Program-made: the position numbers and the translations under genes
The notes under the pieces: generated by a model
The model's database searches: none
Told to the model about the DNA's origin: nothing
What the model saw: only the letters and a program-made list of their open reading frames with translations
Part shown: in pieces, positions 43,053 through 50,004 of the stretch
Position numbering within the stretch: position 1 is the stretch's first letter
Layout: every line of letters starts with the position of its first letter
NCBI GenBank assembly: GCA_036260935.1
Contig: DATALQ010000039.1
Span: 14,110 to 78,109 of the forward strand
Source of the DNA: JAEYOM01 sp036260935
GTDB taxonomy: Bacteria; Bacillota; Clostridia; Acetivibrionales; DTU013
Length of the DNA: 64,000 nucleotides
Reading direction: 5' to 3'

Positions 43053-43119
43053 TAATCATACTATTTTTATATGATTAGTATGTTTAGAAAATAATAGCAC
43101 AGTATTCCATGGCAGTCAA
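43053..43119 (-). promoter_or_regulatory. DUF4418-operon promoter with sulfur element
   Basis: On the minus strand TTGACT (43114-43119) and TATTAT (43091-43096) are 17 bp apart. Just downstream lies a perfect palindrome with arms TAATCATA and TATGATTA (43053-43060 and 43070-43077, nine-base spacer), including TACTAATCATATA (43068-43080). Confidence 0.72.
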
Positions 43120-43144
43120 CAGAAATAAGTAAAAATTTTACCAA

Positions 43145-43768
43145 TTATTTAATCAATAAGTCTTTAGCTACTATCCTGATTCCGAACCGTTTGATGACCT
43201 TGCCCGGATTGCCTACTACGACGGCATGCGTCGGAACGTCCTTCGTCACTATGGAACCGGCGCCGATTACGGAATAATCCCCGATGACCACCGGACCGAG
43301 CAGCTTTGCACCCGCGCCAATAACTACGTTGTTTCCTATCGTAGGATGACGCTTTCCTGAAGAAGAAGGGTTCGCATTCCCCAGGGTAACCTGGTGGTAA
43401 ATGAGAACGTTTTCGCCTATTTCCGCAGTTTCGCCGATAACGACCCCGCTTCCGTGGTCTATAAAGAAGCCCCTGCCTATGTATGCACCCGGATGTATCT
43501 CAATACCCGTCAGGAGCCTGGATATCTGCGATATAAGCCTCGGGAGGAACGGAATACCCAGGGCGTTGATAAAATGAGCCACCCTGTGAAAGGTAACAGC
43601 CCAAAGCCCCGCATAAGTCAACAGCTCAGGTATGGCAAAGAGCTTCCCGCGCAGCGCCGGGTCCTTTCTGTATGCAAACAGAAAATCATAATAGAGGTAA
43701 CCGATCTCCAAAAAAGCTTTAGATACCCTTGAAAAATAGGGCAATCGTAAAATTCCCGCCAATGTCAT
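43145..43768 (-). CDS. cysE: Serine O-acetyltransferase
   Basis: A 207-residue left-handed beta-helix acetyltransferase. The catalytic region IDHGSGVVIGETAEIGENVLIYHQVTLG, then KRHPTIGNNVVIGAGAKLLGPVVIGDYSVIGAGSIVTKDVP, is diagnostic. It makes O-acetylserine, the carbon acceptor used by both cysK products. ATG 43768 has AGGAAGG about 12 bases upstream; an upstream ATG at 43792 would include that site in the coding frame. It lies upstream of the DUF4418 operon on the same strand, 115 bases away. Confidence 0.9.
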   Translation of the reverse strand: MTLAGILRLPYFSRVSKAFLEIGYLYYDFLFAYRKDPALRGKLFAIPELLTYAGLWAVTFHRVAHFINALGIPFLPRLISQISRLLTGIEIHPGAYIGRGFFIDHGSGVVIGETAEIGENVLIYHQVTLGNANPSSSGKRHPTIGNNVVIGAGAKLLGPVVIGDYSVIGAGSIVTKDVPTHAVVVGNPGKVIKRFGIRIVAKDLLIK

Positions 43769-43814
43769 CCGAAATAACACCCTTCCTGACACAACATCAT
43801 TCTTGCTCCGGGCC

Positions 43815-43886
43815 GTGATCCACTCTGTGATCTTTTTCGCGACCCGCTCTGTGACCTGCTCTGTGATCTACTCCGCCGACTGTCTG
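43815..43886. repeat. Six tandem 12-bp repeats
   Basis: Units start at 43815, 43827, 43839, 43851, 43863 and 43875, consensus GTGATCTGCTCT with variation. They are in the 220-base gap between cysE and the ATP-grasp gene, a position with no other feature apart from the repeat below. Confidence 0.65.
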
Positions 43887-43894
43887 ATTATCTA

Positions 43895-43974
43895 TTCATA
43901 TGCCCGACTGGGACTATCCGGCATAAACCCGGCTGCCGGACGATCCGTTCATATACCCGACTGATATTATCCGG
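43895..43974. repeat. 27-bp direct repeat pair
   Basis: A 27-base unit starting TTCATAT[G/A]CCCGACTG and ending ATTATCCGG or ACTATCCGG occurs at 43895-43921 and 43948-43974, with 53 bases between the starts and five mismatches at most. Confidence 0.6.
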
Positions 43975-43990
43975 AGTCAGCCCGGTCTTT

Positions 43991-44980
43991 TCAAAACCCC
44001 AGCAGATTGAGCACATTTTCTTCCACATGCCTGTTTTTACCGCGGTAAGGGAAATCATGTATATGCAGCGCGGGATTGAAGTTAAGCTCGATTATGCTGT
44101 AGTTGGTATCATCCGGCTTTGCAGTTATGTCGCGTATAATGATGTCGGCTCCGCATATCCTTGCCCCAACCGCCTTTGCGGCTCTGACCGCAATATCCTT
44201 GTATTCGTCCAATATTTCATCAGTAAAGTCAATACTGTCACCACCCGTGCTTATATTCGAATTTTCTCTCAGGTAGACAGTCTCGTTTTCCTGCGGCACG
44301 TAACCAAAAGCCTTTCCCTGGAACGCGAGGTATTCACTTTCTATTGAGCCGAGCTTGATCTTCTCAAGAGGCGTTACATACCCCTTTCCTCTCAGGGGAT
44401 CCTTGTTTTTCTCCCGTACAAGCTCTTCAATCGTATGGATGCCGTCCCCCGTGACATTTGCAGGAACACGGTGCAGTATCGCCGCCACCTCATCCCCAAT
44501 GACAAGAAATCTGAATTCCCTGCCGGGTACGAATTCCTCGAGCATGACATATTCGTCGAAGCCCAGCGCCTGTTTCACGGCTCCCAGATAATCCTCTTCT
44601 CCATACGGCTGCTTCAGGATTACAACTCCCTTTCCAAAGTTGGTCGACTTGGGTTTGACGACCATATCGCCGGGCATGAAATCATTGAATACGAGCAGCG
44701 CCTCCGCTTCCGACCGTACCGTTACGCCCCTGGGGACATTTATCCCGTTTTCACGAAGTACGATCTTCGTCACCTCTTTATTTTCCATGATCAGCGGCGA
44801 AATATAGGTATCGGCGGACGTCCTGGTAGCCTGCTTTATATACTCGGTCCGGCCATCCTTCCGCAGCCTTATGAAATTATCGCCGGAGTCGAGAATATCG
44901 ACTTCTATACCCCTTCTTAATGCCTCTGTGATAACGATCCGGGTGGAAAGCTCCAGACCTTCGTATTTTAAATCTTCCAT
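43991..44980 (-). CDS. ATP-grasp glutathione synthetase (GshF C-terminal-type)
   Basis: A 329-residue ATP-grasp ligase resembling the C-terminal half of bifunctional GshF: VVKPKSTNFGKGVVILKQPY, EEFVPGREFRFLVIGDEV, GDGIHTIEELV and ICGADIIIRD ... YSIIELNFNPALHIH. It should add glycine to gamma-glutamylcysteine. The start is ATG 44980, two bases after the gshA stop, with GGAGG inside the gshA end. In many Bacillota this domain is fused to GshA; here it is a separate gene. Cyanophycin synthetase-like activity is an alternative. Confidence 0.83.
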   Translation of the reverse strand: MEDLKYEGLELSTRIVITEALRRGIEVDILDSGDNFIRLRKDGRTEYIKQATRTSADTYISPLIMENKEVTKIVLRENGINVPRGVTVRSEAEALLVFNDFMPGDMVVKPKSTNFGKGVVILKQPYGEEDYLGAVKQALGFDEYVMLEEFVPGREFRFLVIGDEVAAILHRVPANVTGDGIHTIEELVREKNKDPLRGKGYVTPLEKIKLGSIESEYLAFQGKAFGYVPQENETVYLRENSNISTGGDSIDFTDEILDEYKDIAVRAAKAVGARICGADIIIRDITAKPDDTNYSIIELNFNPALHIHDFPYRGKNRHVEENVLNLLGF

Positions 44981-44982
44981 AT

Positions 44983-46602
44983 TCAAACCTCCAATATATT
45001 GTTACATGTAACGGCTTCAGTTGTACCGGACAAGGGCGCTTTCAGGGCTACGGCAGTCCGAACTTCAGTAGTCCGAACTTCAGTAGTCCCTGTATTTCGG
45101 GTCTCCGTAATACCGTGCAAAACGGCCGACTGCCCACACCCGTCCCCGTATCTGTGTTCTGCAGCCTTTCTGATGCCAAAATCCAGGAAGCTTTCCCCGC
45201 GTATGGCCATTTCCCTTCGGATCCTGGCAGACGGTAGTAATGAGGGATCAATTACTTTTTTGTACTCCCTGCTGACACATGCCGAGTACGTGCCTTTGTT
45301 TTCCTTCGGTCCGGCGATATCGATCAGCTCCGCAAGCCTCATGAGCTTCCCAAAAATCGTCAGGCTCCATTCTCTCAGCGAAATACGCCCGCCTTCGTAT
45401 CCATACAGCTGTAATTTACTTTTTCGGCCCGATAACGCCGCGAGATGATGATTTCTGTTTATCCTTTCAAGCTCGAAAACGCTTATGGGTTCGCTTTTCT
45501 CAAGCAGGCAGAATAGCATGAAAAGCTGCAGGAAACGCATTTGCTGAAGGCTTATGCCTGTTTTCTCGAACGGGTCGAGATCGATTATCCTGACCTCCCC
45601 ATATTTGACTCCGTTTTGTTCGAGCGCATCCAACTGGCTCTGGCCTTTCGCAACCCTCTGCTTCAGCCTTATCGGCGAATAGAACTCGCTTTCCTTCTGC
45701 AGAACATTCCCGTTCAACTGGAGCTGCTCTCCGTTTCTGAATACTCCGAGCTTCGTAAATTCTTTGCTTTTTTTGGACAGCAGCCTGCGAATGCCCGAAA
45801 CATAGTCTTGCAGACTATTATATGAAACGCTGTTCCTGCCCCGTACCGAGTCCGAATATCCAAAGCGGCTGACACGAAGCGAGACTGCATGTTTTTCAAT
45901 ACCCCCGACCGGGCTGCAGCATTCGGGGCAGCAACGCGATACTATCTTCAGTTCGTCAGCTATGACGGGGTAGAATGTGGGGTCCATACCCGGCGACGCC
46001 CCAAAAAGGTAGATCAGCAGCCAGCGGTACCTCAGAAAATTCCTTGCCGCCGAGAAATACAAACCGTCTACGAAAGACCTTCTGTCAGCCCCATTGCCGT
46101 ATAACCGATACAGGTGTTCCAGCAGCCTGTCACCGAAGGAGAAATTAAAATGTATGCCGGAAATCATCTGCATTTTCTTACCATATCGGAGCGCCAGGCC
46201 TCTCCGGTATACTTCCTTTTCCCTCCCCTCCGCCGAACCGTCGAACACAGAGATGGGGATGTCCTTTTCATCGGGCAGCCGGGGCGGCATGCTCAAAGGC
46301 CAGAGAAGTTCATTCTGCAATGCTTTCTCGGCATATTGGTGAAGCCACTGCAGATACCCGTACAGCTTTTCAACTGTACCAAAAGGAGGAGTGACGAGCT
46401 CGACCTGGCTTTCCGAAAAGTCGGTGGTTATATAAGGATTCTCAAGCTTGTTTCCAAATGCGGCGGGATGCGGAGTCAACGCTAGATCCCCATTGGAAGT
46501 CACACGCTGGGCTTCCCGTTCAAGCCCCCATTTCCCGTCCAGTAAAAGCTCTCCCCTGCCTTCCGAAAAGTGCTTTATGAACTCATAAAAATCCATGTTC
46601 AT
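44983..46602 (-). CDS. gshA: Glutamate-cysteine ligase (GshA)
   Basis: A 539-residue class 1 glutamate-cysteine ligase that starts glutathione synthesis: GLEREAQRVTSNGDLALTPHP, TDFSESQVELVTPPF, GIHFNFSFGD, YGEVRIIDLDPFEKTGI. It forms the N-terminal half of GshF in other species. The C-terminus ends in a short repetitive extension (TEVRTTEVRTAV), encoded by tandem 15-bp DNA near 45055-45090. ATG 46602 follows GGGGG. Operon with the ATP-grasp gene. Confidence 0.9.
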   Translation of the reverse strand: MNMDFYEFIKHFSEGRGELLLDGKWGLEREAQRVTSNGDLALTPHPAAFGNKLENPYITTDFSESQVELVTPPFGTVEKLYGYLQWLHQYAEKALQNELLWPLSMPPRLPDEKDIPISVFDGSAEGREKEVYRRGLALRYGKKMQMISGIHFNFSFGDRLLEHLYRLYGNGADRRSFVDGLYFSAARNFLRYRWLLIYLFGASPGMDPTFYPVIADELKIVSRCCPECCSPVGGIEKHAVSLRVSRFGYSDSVRGRNSVSYNSLQDYVSGIRRLLSKKSKEFTKLGVFRNGEQLQLNGNVLQKESEFYSPIRLKQRVAKGQSQLDALEQNGVKYGEVRIIDLDPFEKTGISLQQMRFLQLFMLFCLLEKSEPISVFELERINRNHHLAALSGRKSKLQLYGYEGGRISLREWSLTIFGKLMRLAELIDIAGPKENKGTYSACVSREYKKVIDPSLLPSARIRREMAIRGESFLDFGIRKAAEHRYGDGCGQSAVLHGITETRNTGTTEVRTTEVRTAVALKAPLSGTTEAVTCNNILEV

Positions 46603-46628
46603 TATAAACCCCCTGCTTGTATCATTAT

Positions 46629-46644
46629 TTCATAACTATCGAAC
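46629..46644 (-). promoter_or_regulatory. ArsR operator at the gshA promoter
   Basis: TTCATAACTATCGAAC (plus strand) lies 27 bases upstream of gshA, within the AT-rich promoter region. The same sequence pattern occurs at 46809-46826 and 47156-47175. Confidence 0.6.
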
Positions 46645-46682
46645 AATCAAGTTAAAATTATTCCTGCCTCAATTCGGTTCAA

Positions 46683-46752
46683 CCTACCTGGCTTATCCTA
46701 TCTGGTTCGGCCTACCCGGTCTATCCTACCCGCCTTTTCCTACCTGCCTTAT
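46683..46752. repeat. Five tandem 14-bp repeats
   Basis: Units begin at 46683, 46697, 46711, 46725 and 46739, consensus CCTACCTGGCTTAT with one to five changes. Located between the two ArsR-type sites upstream of gshA. Confidence 0.75.
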
Positions 46753-46808
46753 CCGATGTAATGTCATTTAACTATTTCCTTCATCTGTGAATTATATCCA
46801 TACTATTA

Positions 46809-46826
46809 TTCTATAACTATCGAACT
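46809..46826 (-). promoter_or_regulatory. ArsR operator, downstream of arsR
   Basis: TTCTATAACTATCGAACT (plus strand). It lies just past the arsR stop and 180 bases upstream of gshA, where an alternative promoter may start. Confidence 0.5.
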
Positions 46827-46843
46827 CTTTGGACATAAAAAAA

Positions 46844-47155
46844 TCATTTTAAAAAGTTTCTGACTGCCTCCACAGCCTCTGTATTGATTTTGCACGTAAA
46901 ACACTGGCCATTCCTCGTGAAGTTGATAAGGCCCGCATTCTGGAGCTCTTTCATATGGTGCGAAATAGTCGAGCGCGAGAGCTCCATGCAGCAGCAAGCC
47001 TTGGTAAAACATTTATCGACGCCGTCGAAAGTATACGCTCCATCCTCGCTGTTGCTCTCCTCGTACCATTCATAAAGGTTCTTGAATAAATAGAGCCTTT
47101 GATCGCACGATAGCGCTTTAAATATTTTCGCTAAATCCAAATTAGTATTCATCAT
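46844..47155 (-). CDS. ArsR-family transcriptional regulator
   Basis: A 103-residue ArsR/SmtB winged-helix protein: IFKALSCDQRLYLFKNLYEW, then CCMELSRSTISHHMKELQNAGLI. Cysteines (CFTKACCCME) just before the recognition helix suggest metal or thiol-reactive sensing at the alpha3 site. It lies upstream of gshA on the same strand and has operators at its own promoter and at gshA, so it probably derepresses thiol synthesis upon metal or thiol stress. The ATG follows the -10 hexamer by about six bases, so the transcript may be leaderless. Confidence 0.85.
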   Translation of the reverse strand: MMNTNLDLAKIFKALSCDQRLYLFKNLYEWYEESNSEDGAYTFDGVDKCFTKACCCMELSRSTISHHMKELQNAGLINFTRNGQCFTCKINTEAVEAVRNFLK

Positions 47156-47190
47156 AGTTCTATAGTAATCGAACTCTCAAACTTTGTCAA
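47156..47190 (-). promoter_or_regulatory. arsR promoter and operator
   Basis: On the minus strand TTGACA (47185-47190) and TACTAT (47162-47167) are 17 bp apart. The palindromic stretch AGTTCTATAGTAATCGAACT (47156-47175, plus strand) covers the -10, and the start codon begins at 47155. Confidence 0.7.
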
Positions 47191-47221
47191 TAAGAATCAT
47201 AAGAAAATCCAGATTAAGGTG

Positions 47222-47941
47222 CTAATTATGTGGCAGACTCTTCCGTTTCAGACTGCGCATGAGATTTTTTGCTTCGCCGTCCACACGGTTCGATTCAATG
47301 ATCTTCTGCAGCGTCCTGTTATATGTAAAATCGTCCAGAGTACTGTTTTGCAGATATTCCAGTGTCTTCACCGGAAACATGACATAGCATACTGACATCG
47401 CCCAGGCAACAGCCATTTTGACATAATACCCCTCATGTCTGATACCGGCGAGCAGTTTAAGGACAGCATCTAAATGTTCCTCGTCGATAAAGTGGAACAA
47501 AAGCATGACAGTGGCAAAGCGCAATTCGAATTCTTTGTCCAAATCGAAATATGGCATGAGAAACTCCCAGACGCGCTGTTTATTGATTTTTACAAAACCG
47601 AGGCCCGCGCAGAAGCTGTCGCAAACTCCCCAATTGGTGATTTTCGGGATAAAACCGGCGACGAGTCTCAGGCTTTCCTCTATATCCGTTTTGATCAGAC
47701 CGATTACAATGCCCTGCAGCATTATTTCCTCGTAATATTGATCGTCCGCTTCCGACAGGTATTCGCGCCAATTCCTCTTAGAAAGTTCTTTACCCAGCTT
47801 ACGCAGCTCAGGCAGCCGCACGCCGAGCAGGTTATCGGCGCCCGGTATCAGTCCGGCGCTGAATTTCCTGTACTTCTCGTCTGCCAAGCTTCGTAGTTTT
47901 TCTTTTATTGCAGCGACACTGCTATCGCCAAGCTCTTTCAT
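47222..47941 (-). CDS. DNA alkylation repair protein (AlkD/AlkC-like)
   Basis: A 239-residue all-helical HEAT-repeat protein matching the DNA alkylation repair (AlkD) family: GVRLPELRKLGKELSKRNW, ITNWGVCDSFCAGLG, EGYYVKMAVAWAMSVCYVMFP. AlkD-type enzymes excise N3- and N7-alkylpurines. GGTGGAAT precedes the ATG. The methyltransferase gene just upstream gives a two-gene alkylation-repair pair. Confidence 0.87.
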   Translation of the reverse strand: MKELGDSSVAAIKEKLRSLADEKYRKFSAGLIPGADNLLGVRLPELRKLGKELSKRNWREYLSEADDQYYEEIMLQGIVIGLIKTDIEESLRLVAGFIPKITNWGVCDSFCAGLGFVKINKQRVWEFLMPYFDLDKEFELRFATVMLLFHFIDEEHLDAVLKLLAGIRHEGYYVKMAVAWAMSVCYVMFPVKTLEYLQNSTLDDFTYNRTLQKIIESNRVDGEAKNLMRSLKRKSLPHN

Positions 47942-48030
47942 ATTCCACCTTCAAATCAAATCTCCGTTAATTCTGTTTTCTGTAAAGGCCATTAAGCAAT
48001 ATGCTTGCCGCCCATGCCGGAAACTCAGGC

Positions 48031-48561
48031 TCATACCTTGGGGTGCGCCGATTTTTCCAGTTCCAGCAGCCTTTTCTTTATATCCAGGCCCCCGGCATAG
48101 CCGACGAGCTTTCCGCCGGCACCGATCACGCGATGACACGGTATCAGGATAGCTATAGGGTTTCTATTGTTCGCCATTCCTACAGCCCTGCAAGCCTTCG
48201 GATTGCCGACGGCTTCGGCAATGTCCCTGTAGGTCCTTGTTTCTCCATATGAGATACCTGTCAGCGCCTCCCACACAGCCTTCTGGAAAGGTGTGCCCTG
48301 CGGCTCCAAAGGCAGGTCGAAGGCTTTGCGTTTTCCGGCCAGAAATTCGTTCAGCTCACTTGCAGCCTTCCGGAGCAAAGGCGTCTCTTTCAGTTCCGCG
48401 TCGTACAGCTCCGCGACCCAACCCTTCAGGTCCGTAGCTGTTCCGGCTTCCGCACCGTTTGGCATATCACCGCCCACATACATCAGATCGGTGATCGCTT
48501 CTCCGTTATCCGCAATACCGACCTTCCCTATCGAAGTGTCATAGAAAAAGATATTTTTCAT
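48031..48561 (-). CDS. ogt: Methylated-DNA-protein-cysteine methyltransferase (Ogt-type)
   Basis: A 176-residue suicide repair enzyme for O6-methylguanine. The acceptor cysteine is in IPCHRVIGAGG; the DNA-binding helix segment GTPFQKAVWEALTGISYGETRTYRDIAEAVGNPKACRAVGMANNRNP is typical. AGAGGTCTGT precedes the ATG. Confidence 0.92.
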   Translation of the reverse strand: MKNIFFYDTSIGKVGIADNGEAITDLMYVGGDMPNGAEAGTATDLKGWVAELYDAELKETPLLRKAASELNEFLAGKRKAFDLPLEPQGTPFQKAVWEALTGISYGETRTYRDIAEAVGNPKACRAVGMANNRNPIAILIPCHRVIGAGGKLVGYAGGLDIKKRLLELEKSAHPKV

Positions 48562-48630
48562 ACAGACCTCTCATTATTAGGTTATTTCAGGTTCTATTCC
48601 TATTAGCTTTCCTAAATATATATTAACATA

Positions 48631-48676
48631 TTGACAGTTATTTTCCATTGGTATATATTTAGTATTACAAAGTAAT
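48631..48676 (+). promoter_or_regulatory. padR promoter with palindrome
   Basis: TTGACA (48631-48636) and TATATT (48654-48659) are 17 bp apart. ATTACAAAGTAAT (48664-48676) is a perfect palindrome just downstream, a plausible site for the PadR product. Confidence 0.6.
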
Positions 48677-48696
48677 TAGTAAAGGAGCATGATTTC

Positions 48697-49029
48697 TTGA
48701 ACGAAGTAGGTAAGCAGCTCAAAAAGGGCGTCATAGAGATCCTGATCCTGGAGCTCTTAAGCGGCGAGAAAATGTACGGTTACCAGCTGATACAGGAGCT
48801 TGACCTGAGGAGCGGAGGAGTTTTCAGGATGAAGGAGGGGACTCTTTACCCCGTCCTTTACAGGCTCGAGGACAGCAAATACATAGAAAGCTTCTGGGAA
48901 CAGGATATGGAACGCAGAAGCGTCCCCCGCAAATATTACAGGATAACACCGAGCGGGCTCGCTGCACTGCAGGGCATGAAGCGTGAGCTCGACACGCTAT
49001 TCACAGCGATCAGGGCGATTTTGACCTAG
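48697..49029 (+). CDS. PadR-family transcriptional regulator
   Basis: A 110-residue PadR winged-helix protein: ILELLSGEKMYGYQLIQEL, FRMKEGTLYPVLYRLEDSKYIES, RKYYRITPSGLAALQ. PadR regulators of this short form usually control a neighbouring membrane protein. Start is TTG 48697, nine bases after AAAGGAG. The HAAS-domain gene follows after 50 bases. Confidence 0.9.
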   Translation: MNEVGKQLKKGVIEILILELLSGEKMYGYQLIQELDLRSGGVFRMKEGTLYPVLYRLEDSKYIESFWEQDMERRSVPRKYYRITPSGLAALQGMKRELDTLFTAIRAILT

Positions 49030-49079
49030 TAAACAACCGGCCAATAATAGAAGTTATATTAAGAAGGGATATGTGAAAG

Positions 49080-49850
49080 ATGAGTAAGATCGACAATTAT
49101 GTAAATGAAGTATTGGATTGTATCATTGCAGACAACGATATGAAGAGACGTATCGCCAGCGACCTCACGCTCCAGCTGAATGAAGCCGCGAGGGCGGAAG
49201 ATATCGACGACGTGCTTGAAAGGATGGGCACTCCAAAAGAGGTTGCGAAGGAATTCATGGATTCGATTTATGAAAATAAAAGCGAACTCTTTGACGAGAT
49301 AATAGCCGAACGCAAGCAGGAAGCCGTCTTTTCCAAAAGGGTGCTGGAATACAAGTCGAAAACGACCGTAATGGGGATCCCCCTTGTACATATCAAACTG
49401 AGCAGATATGGCAAACCGGCAGTAGCAAAGGGAATAATCGCAATAGGTACCTTCTCTGTCGGCGTAATATCCATAGGCGCCATACCTGTCGGCCTGATCA
49501 GTATCGGTGGTCTGGCGCTCGGTGTTATCTCCCTGGGCGGGTTAGCAGTGGGCCTGCTTCTGGCTATGGGAGGAGTTGCGATAGGAGCTCTCGCTCTCGG
49601 CGGTATCGCCGTGGGTCTGGGCGCCATGGGTGGTGTAGCTGTTGGTGAAATAGCGATAGGCGGTGTTTCAAGAGGAACCGTAGCCATAGGCGCCAATCCG
49701 ACCGGCCAATATAGACTTTTGACTCATCATATAGGCGCGGAAACCAGATCCCAGGTCGAAGAGCTGATAAGAACCGCTTTCCCGAAGCTGCCCGACTGGA
49801 TCATCAACCTGTTCAAAGGTCTGGATATAACAATAGGCGAAACGAGGTAG
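49080..49850 (+). CDS. HAAS-domain protein with Gly-rich hydrophobic repeats
   Basis: A 256-residue protein. Residues 1-75 resemble the HAAS/DUF1700-like signalling domain that accompanies PadR (SKIDNYVNEVLDCIIADND ... RMGTPKEVAKEFMDSIY). Residues of about 110-220 are a repetitive hydrophobic stretch of I/V-A/S-I-G-x units (GVISIGAIPVG, GGLALGVISLGG), either membrane helices or a beta-helix-like structure. Function is unknown; the pair is common in Bacillota. Confidence 0.72.
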   Translation: MSKIDNYVNEVLDCIIADNDMKRRIASDLTLQLNEAARAEDIDDVLERMGTPKEVAKEFMDSIYENKSELFDEIIAERKQEAVFSKRVLEYKSKTTVMGIPLVHIKLSRYGKPAVAKGIIAIGTFSVGVISIGAIPVGLISIGGLALGVISLGGLAVGLLLAMGGVAIGALALGGIAVGLGAMGGVAVGEIAIGGVSRGTVAIGANPTGQYRLLTHHIGAETRSQVEELIRTAFPKLPDWIINLFKGLDITIGETR

Positions 49851-50004
49851 TAAGCATTGATCATCCGCGGCCCATGGCCTCTTGTCCGGATAACGCCTTT
49901 ATATTACGGCGTTCATACCGGTCCACCAAATTACTCTTGCCATGCGGCATTCATTGGTGTACTATTTGTAAAAAGAAATAAACAGCAGTTAAGGGGTGTA
50001 TTTA

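Noticed and set aside
49892..49913. Terminator-like hairpin before the O-acetylhomoserine sulfhydrylase
   Set aside because: AACGCC and GGCGTT pair, but only six base pairs with no T-run following.
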